Origin: Panopea generosa
Taxonomy: Eukaryota > Mollusca > Bivalvia > Adapedonta > Hiatellidae
Direction of reading: 5' to 3'
NCBI GenBank assembly: GCA_029582155.1
Contig: CM055899.1
Location: forward strand, 75,083,522 to 75,147,521
Length of the DNA stretch: 64,000 bases
Part shown: piece by piece, positions 59,190-64,000 of the stretch
Position numbering within the stretch: the first letter of the stretch is position 1
Layout: every line of letters begins with the position of its first letter
Notes under the pieces: generated by a model
Database searches by the model: none
What the model was told of the DNA's origin: nothing
The model's input: only the letters and a program-made list of their open reading frames with translations
Translations under genes and position numbers: made by a program

Positions 59190-59710
59190 TAGTTCAAGGA
59201 TGACGAAATCAGGTTAAAATATTTTATGCAGGATAAATACAATGATAAACAAAGAACATTATTGCATGTAAACAAGCATTAATAAAACAACACATTTGCA
59301 TGCAAAGAAGGATAAACAAAGCAACTAAATATTGAAGAAAAAAAAAAAGGAGCATACAATTCAAATTTTGTTTTTTTATTTGTAAAACATTGATGCAATA
59401 GTTTTGTTAAAAAAGCCTGAAATAAAGTTTTTCTCTTGTTTCTGTGCTATTCACTGGTTGTTTGGCTAAAATATTACTTCCGTAATTCACATTATGAAAG
59501 ATGTAATGTGATTATACTCGGAAACAAACATGCATTTTCATAAAATAATACATCAATATTTTCACATCTTGCATTGAGGCTTAAGTGGTGGTATTGTTTC
59601 CAGTGCCAACCAACAGCTAGTTAGGAGGCAATTCACACATGCTCAACTGATAGCAACAATTTCTTAAACACGGTGTTTGATTCTACATATATATTACAAA
59701 ATGCATTAAA
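59190..59710. other. A+T-rich, no gene recognised
   Basis: Short block CATGCAAAGAAGGATAAACA partly repeats CATGTAAACAAGCATTAATAA; otherwise nothing recognised. Confidence 0.4.
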
Positions 59711-59712
59711 CA

Positions 59713-59959
59713 TTAAGAGAAATTCAGCTGTGTTGTAAAAATTTTAAACGGACCAGTACATTTCTCTAATAAATCATTTGTATTTTTTATAATATTTTTT
59801 GCCTCATGGCTATCAACTGAACAAGGGCACCGCAAACCATTTTCAAGATAAAAATGTGCATGTTCATGGAGTGTTATTTTAATATATATCAATACATCAA
59901 TCCAATCTTTTTTAGTATCTTCATCAAAATAACAAAAGAAAAAGATTATTTTTATTTTA
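59713..59959 (-). CDS. Orphan terminal-exon-like coding segment, unrecognised
   Basis: On the minus strand an acceptor-like TACAATTTTTCTAGCAG precedes 82 codons open to a TAA. After a Lys/Ile/Phe start the text is FDEDTKKDWIDVLIYIKITL, HEHAHFYLENGLRCPCSVDS and HEAKNIIKNTNDLLEKCTGP, ending TTQLNFS. The balanced use of Asp, Glu, Lys, His and Cys (including CPC) is unlike the simple A+T text around it. It has no Met to start, so it would be an internal-to-terminal exon of a gene to the right, or a relic. No family recognised. Confidence 0.4.
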
Positions 59960-59969
59960 CTGCTAGAAA

Positions 59970-60512
59970 AATTGTATAACTCTGAAGATAATGATCAGAA
60001 TTGGCTGGTTATCGAACTTGGCTCAGATTTTATAGAGAAACACATTTTGTGTAAGTTGACTTCAGTTCAGATAAAGAATACTCTAGTTATTGAGCAGAAA
60101 CGTAATTTTAGCATTTTTGACTAATTAAATGGCCATAACTCTAAAGATAATTGTCTGAATTGGCTGGTTATTAAACTTGGCCTAGAATTTATAGAGATTC
60201 ACACTTTGTGTAAGTTTGCTTCAGTTCTGATAAAGAATACTCTAGTTATTGAGCGGAAACGGGCAATTTTAGCATTTTTGACTAATTAAAGGGCCATAAC
60301 TCTAAAGATAATGGTCTGTATTGACTGGTTATCTAACTTGGCCTAGATTTTAAAGAGGTACACACTTTGTGTAAGTTTGGTTCAGTTCCGATGAAAAGAC
60401 TCTAGTTATTGAATGGAAACGAAAAACTCGACGCCGTCCATCAGACCGCCTGCCCGCCGACTTCGCCAATCTAATAACCAGGTTTTCAACTTTGAAAAAC
60501 CTGGTTAAAAAG
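59970..60512 (+). repeat. ~160-bp tandem repeat x3 with terminal hairpin, dispersed repeat R7
   Basis: GCCATAACTCTAAAGATAAT, TGGCTGGTTAT, TTGTGTAAGTTTG and GATAAAGAATACTCTAGTTA recur at spacing 159 and 161 bp. The last unit continues into ATCAGACCGCCTGCCCGCCG and the hairpin AACCAGGTTTTCAACTTTGA / AAAACCTGGTT. Confidence 0.85.
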
Positions 60513-60689
60513 AAATTCTCTGATAGAAAAGTGTTGTCGTGTTCTATCAAAAATATCTATGAGAGAGGAGTGCTCATACTTCTATTCATACTATTACTGC
60601 TAATGATAAACGTGAAAAGAAGTAAGTTTCGAATCGTTTAATAAAATATGATTTTATGAGAAGCTTGTCCAAAAATAGTGTTCACAAAA

Positions 60690-61042
60690 CTAAAAACAAG
60701 AGGCCTAAGTTGCTAACCTGTTTTCACTGTCACTTCTTTTCAAATTTTGAGAATTATATGTGTTTTTCACATAGTATTCCTATGTAAAACTTCACACAGT
60801 ATTCCTATTTAAAAACTAGTCCCCTTACTGGACCCCAACTGACTCCTTTATTTAAGCAAACTTGAAACCCCTACTCATAGGGACCTTTTATACCAAATAT
60901 GATCAAGTTTGGCTCATTTGTTCTTGAGAAATAGGGAATACCTGATAATAATGTTAATGAGGCTTAGAAAAAACCAGGACAATTCTCTGCCTAGTCTTAG
61001 TTTTTTTTCGTGCTGAACCTGATGAAGTTAACAATATTAAAC
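60690..61042 (+). repeat. Dispersed repeat R3, shorter copy
   Basis: AACAAGAGGCCTAAGTTGC, CACATAGTATTCCTATGTAAA, CCCCTTACTGGACCCCAACT, AAACCCCTACTCATAGGGAC and ACCAAATATGATCAAGTTTG match the order of blocks in 18985-19685. Confidence 0.75.
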
Positions 61043-61448
61043 TAAAGCCTGTATTCCATGGCGTGTATTATTAATGTGCTGTTTTTTTCCTAAGCTACTT
61101 TTTGTCGCACAGTATTAACAGGTACACAGGCAATCAATGTCCATGATGCAGATTGTCTGAGCAGAGTTTATTGAGGCACGTTTATGGAAATACACATTTC
61201 CAGGCATTGTACGAGACCTGTTCAATATATAACGTAACACTATGAATACATGATTAATTCAATATTTTCTCTGTGCAAACCTGTGCAGATCGATATGACA
61301 TGTACATGATGGCATTGGACATTACTTTACACACCTGTTGATTGATTGTAAACATGGTTAGGCGTAAAATTGACGACATTGTTGAGGGCGTCATTTAAGG
61401 CCTTTTGAAGCAAAAGATGTCATACAGACAAATTGTTAATAACATTAA

Positions 61449-61689
61449 CCCTTTACTCCATAGATATGTGTTTTCCCACACCAATCACAGAAGGCCTTTG
61501 AAAACAGTGCAGGAAGAGTTCAGATTGCTTGTAACGACCAATCTGAACACTTCCTGCACTGTTTTCCACTCTGTCAGTTAATATAAACATATTTCACCCA
61601 ATAATTCAAAAGCCTTCTATATTATGGGTGTCCAAAGGCGTCTATATCAGAGGTGTTTAAACTTTAAGGCGTCTATATGAAATAAAGGG
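61449..61689. mobile_element. TTAA-flanked MITE, family P, 241 bp
   Basis: Lies between TTAA at 61445 and TTAA at 61690; ends CCCTTTACTCCATAGATA and TATATGAAATAAAGGG. It holds an internal hairpin (GAAAACAGTGCAGGAAG ... CTTCCTGCACTGTTTTC) absent from the 166-bp copy at 34624-34789. Confidence 0.88.
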
Positions 61690-62167
61690 TTAAACACATG
61701 GGACATAGTGTTTCAATTGCAACTGTGTATCGAGTACGTCATGCAAAGGGACTTTCACGAAATCCATCATGGAAACCTGGTGAAAAAGTGAAAATAAAGA
61801 AGTGATGCACAGCTGCCACAACTGACGTCATACAGAAAATTGAAAAAATGATTAAAAGGGTGAATCCACCGACCCAGTGCGAAATGGCAAACAAGTGTAG
61901 TACATCTGTTGGAACTGTCAATAGGATTATCAATTCTCTACTGAAAGCTAAGTTGAGAAAAAAGCGCCCGTTCTCAAACTAAGTGATGAACAAATTAAGA
62001 AACGTCGTGCAAGAGCTTGGCGTCTGTATTTACGTTTGAACAATAAATAAATGTAGAAACGTCATCACTACCGATCAGGCTATGTTTTATATGGGTGGAA
62101 GCTATGGCCGAAGACGTATTTGCTATATTCGTAGTTTGTCAAACGTGATGCATTTGCACCTGGTTTC

Positions 62168-62634
62168 ATGGTGTGGGCTGGAGTTAGCTTCTATGGAAAG
62201 ATGTCACTTAGATTCATAGAGAAAGCCGACTACTACATCAACAAAGTGCTGAAGCCATTCATTACGAAAAATATCCTGCGACTGTTACCTGGACATGAAA
62301 GTGATATGATGTTCCATCAGGACTCAGCATCTAGCCATACAGCCAGAAAGATGATCAAATTCCTGAATGAATGTAAAGTAAAGTACATAACCCCCGCAGA
62401 GCGGATGCCAAGAGTCCCAGTGCTGCTCCAATGGACTACGGAATCTGGGGAATTCTAAAACGCAGATTGCAGAAGTGCAAAATATTCACCCTTACTGGAC
62501 TTAAACAAGCTCTAAAAGATGAGTGGAGAAAACTTGAGCAAACATACATTAACAGGACACTTGCGAGCTGGCCACGGAGATGTAGAATGATTTACTATTG
62601 TCATGGGGCACAAATTGAGCATTTGCTTCAATGA
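62168..62634 (+). pseudogene. Mariner-like transposase, C-terminal catalytic part
   Basis: Reads MVWAGVSFYGKMSLRFIEKA, then MMFHQDSASSHTARKMI, which holds the second catalytic Asp (HQD), then after a frameshift near 62415 PMDYGIWGILKRRLQKCKIF and WPRRCRMIYYCHGAQIEHL. The usual SPDxxP ahead of the third acidic residue is not intact. Family assignment (IS630/Tc1/mariner) is secure; the clade is not. Confidence 0.85.
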
Positions 62635-63139
62635 AATCATTTAAAACCATGTAAGTAAATCTGATTTAGTCATTCAAAAGTGTTACGTTATATACTGAAC
62701 AGGTCTTGTACATGCAGACAAGCGTAGAAAAATCGCATATACTGGCGACTTTTGTCCGTGCGGTTGTTAGTCAGCACAGAAATCTGCTCCAATGGAAACG
62801 AAAGTATGCTAGATAGTGTGAAGCAATTTTTACAAAAGCAGCACCTGTTCTGCGCAAACAAACCCCTGCGATTTAAGCGCCGAAACCGTCAGAATAATAC
62901 AAGCCATGGAAAAAGGCCTTGACATGGTATTTGATTTATCATGTCAATATTACTAATTCGTCTTTTTTTATGAAATTGAAAATCTGCGCATCAAACTTTT
63001 GCTACAGCTTCTAGAGATTCCGTTCAGATCTAAACAGATTATACATAATGACATCATGTGTCTGATAAACCCACAATGACCTGATATGAACTATGTTTAT
63101 CAGGCAGGCAGTTTATCAACAGAAATGAATGCAGTGACA

Positions 63140-63450
63140 TGATAAAAATATTTTTTAGAAATTCTCAATTTTATCCATTTTTAGGCCCCTGCTGAACCTT
63201 GCATATATTAAATTCCTTTTAATCACCCAGTCTCAACTGTATCAAGATGTTTTGAACAAATTTGACACCCCAATTCATAGAGGTTATTTAAACCAAATAT
63301 AAATAAATTTGGTATGTCAGTTCTTGAGAAGAATTTTGAAAATTCACAATTTTATCCCTTTCTGGACCTCTGCTGGCCCCTTATGGAAGTTAAATCCCCC
63401 TTTAAGGACTAAGCCTCAACTGTTATGTGACTAAACAATACTTCAGACCT
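63140..63450 (+). repeat. Dispersed repeat R3, partial copy
   Basis: GACACCCCAATTCATAGAGG, CCAAATATAAATAAATTTGG, GTTCTTGAGAAGAATTTTG and CTTTCTGGACCTCTGCTGGC follow the R3 order with more divergence. Confidence 0.6.
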
Positions 63451-63461
63451 CAAGATGATTT

Positions 63462-63702
63462 TTTTTTAATGAGGTTTAACGCCATTTTCAACACATTTCA
63501 GGTTAAAAATGGCATATCCAGTTTAACTGGTGGAGGAAGACCTCAGACTGTGTAGAACCAACGTCCTTCCGCAGGTAACTGTAAACTTTCTCACATAAAA
63601 CTTTTGGAGCGAGCGGGACTCAAACCTACGACCTTAGGGGTGAGAGGTAAGTGATCTTTAGATATGGCGCCTTAGACCACTTAGCCACAGAGAACCCTTT
63701 CA
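63462..63702 (-). mobile_element. tRNA-derived SINE, family A (full length)
   Basis: GAGGTTTAACGCCATTTTCA, GGCATATCCAGTTTAACTGG, CCGCAGGTAACTGTAAAC, CTCACATAAAACTTTTGGAG, GGGACTCAAACCTACGACC (B-box complement) and CTTAGACCACTTAGCCACAG (A-box complement). Confidence 0.88.
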
Positions 63703-63734
63703 AGATGATTAAAATAATTCCTAAAATATATGAT

Positions 63735-64000
63735 AACAAGAGGGCCAGTCTAAATATGACAATATTTGCAGGTGCTAGAGTGAACATAAATTCAATGTTT
63801 TTGTTGATTCAAGGACCGTAACACCTGACATAAATTATCCAATTTGGCCATTTCAAGGACTTGTCCAAGATATTATGGTTATATAACGGATGTACAAGTT
63901 TAATGTATATCAAATATAAACTGTGAATGCTAGAGAACATGTAACACAACATCAAATACACACAATTTTTGACAATTCAAGGACTATAGCTCTTACAATG
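63735..64000 (+). repeat. Dispersed repeat R6, runs off the window
   Basis: AACAAGAGGGCCAGTCTAAA head; two related internal halves (GTGCTAGAGTGAACATAAAT ... GATTCAAGGACCGTAACAC and AATGCTAGAGAACATGTAAC ... CAATTCAAGGACTATAGC). Relative at 54825-55230. Confidence 0.7.

Larger units (their letters stand above)
61212..62708 (+). mobile_element. Mariner/Tc1-superfamily transposon, inactivated
   Basis: Terminal inverted repeats of about 28 bp: CGAGACCTGTTCAATATATA with ACGTAACAC on the left and the complement, CAAGACCTGTTCAGTATATA with ACGTAACAC, on the right, and TA on both sides. The transposase starts near 61353 (VRRKIDDIVEG, a TAA, then KQKMSYRQIVNNI: helix-turn-helix), is cut by a MITE at 61449-61689, resumes SVSIATVYRVRHAKGL and continues through KCSTSVGTVNRIINSLLK to the catalytic part. 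Stops, two or more frameshifts and the MITE make it dead. Confidence 0.9.
61044..62920. mobile_element. Family Q element split by a mariner-like element
   Basis: Left part 61044-61209 (AAAGCCTGTATTCCATGGCG, CTACTTTTTGTCGCACAGTA, GGCAATCAATGTCCATGATG) and right part 62711-62920 (GACTTTTGTCCGTGCGG, TTTTTACAAAAGCAGCACCT, AAGCCATGGAAAAAGGCCTT) are the inverted complement of the intact copy at 50753-51160, broken exactly at a TA. Confidence 0.85.

Overview
The window looks like A+T-rich, repeat-laden, intron-rich animal DNA. The short scattered exons with GT-AG junctions, the LDL-receptor-type exons, the several tRNA-derived SINE families and the repeats carrying GACCTTGACCTTT or AACAAGAGGGCC suggest a bivalve mollusc or a close relative. 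This is inference from repeat style; no species marker is present. No bacterial features, rRNA, CRISPR array or convincing functional tRNA were seen.

1-9.8 kb is almost gene-free: a decayed reverse-transcriptase fragment (minus), then a ~0.8 kb direct repeat whose copies start 4.0 kb apart and enclose non-coding DNA. 9.9-11.3 kb is a dead LINE endonuclease fragment (plus). 11.6-14.6 kb is one 3 kb palindrome with ~1.49 kb arms and a 54-nt loop, each arm holding two diverged copies of a ~0.6 kb unit. 14.6-25 kb is SINEs, MITEs and minisatellites.

25.9-44.9 kb carries the main gene on the minus strand, an LDL-receptor-family membrane protein. Seven exons were joined by matching splice phases: three for a YWTD propeller, one EGF-like module, a long exon with a 13-residue-repeat stalk and the membrane helix, one cytoplasmic exon and a terminal exon at 25.9-26.1 kb. 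Its N-terminal exons were not found. Two apparent disablements are visible, a TAA at 42853-42855 and a one-base deletion in the stalk repeat near 33529, so it is a decaying copy, a null allele or affected by sequence errors. Three of its exon borders or exons carry coding-derived minisatellites, including a 27-bp array that repeats a splice acceptor about 20 times in frame.

46.1-51.3 kb is a nested block: a nearly full CR1/L2-type LINE (minus; SGNH-hydrolase ORF1, endonuclease, reverse transcriptase, all broken) and a 408-bp element, both inside one SINE copy. 52.6-53.5 kb is a young 330-bp triplication.

54.4-58.2 kb (plus) holds a chain of very small, mostly phase-0 exons (one of only 15 nt) that reads as a small, basic, unrecognised protein. 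Its introns contain a 1.16 kb inverted-repeat element and other repeats. 58.2-64 kb contains a LINE 3' fragment, an orphan minus-strand terminal exon, a three-level nest (TTAA-flanked MITE in a mariner-like element in a 0.4 kb element) and more SINEs.

The strongest candidates for something undescribed are the splice-site minisatellites of the receptor gene, the microexon gene and the 3 kb palindrome.
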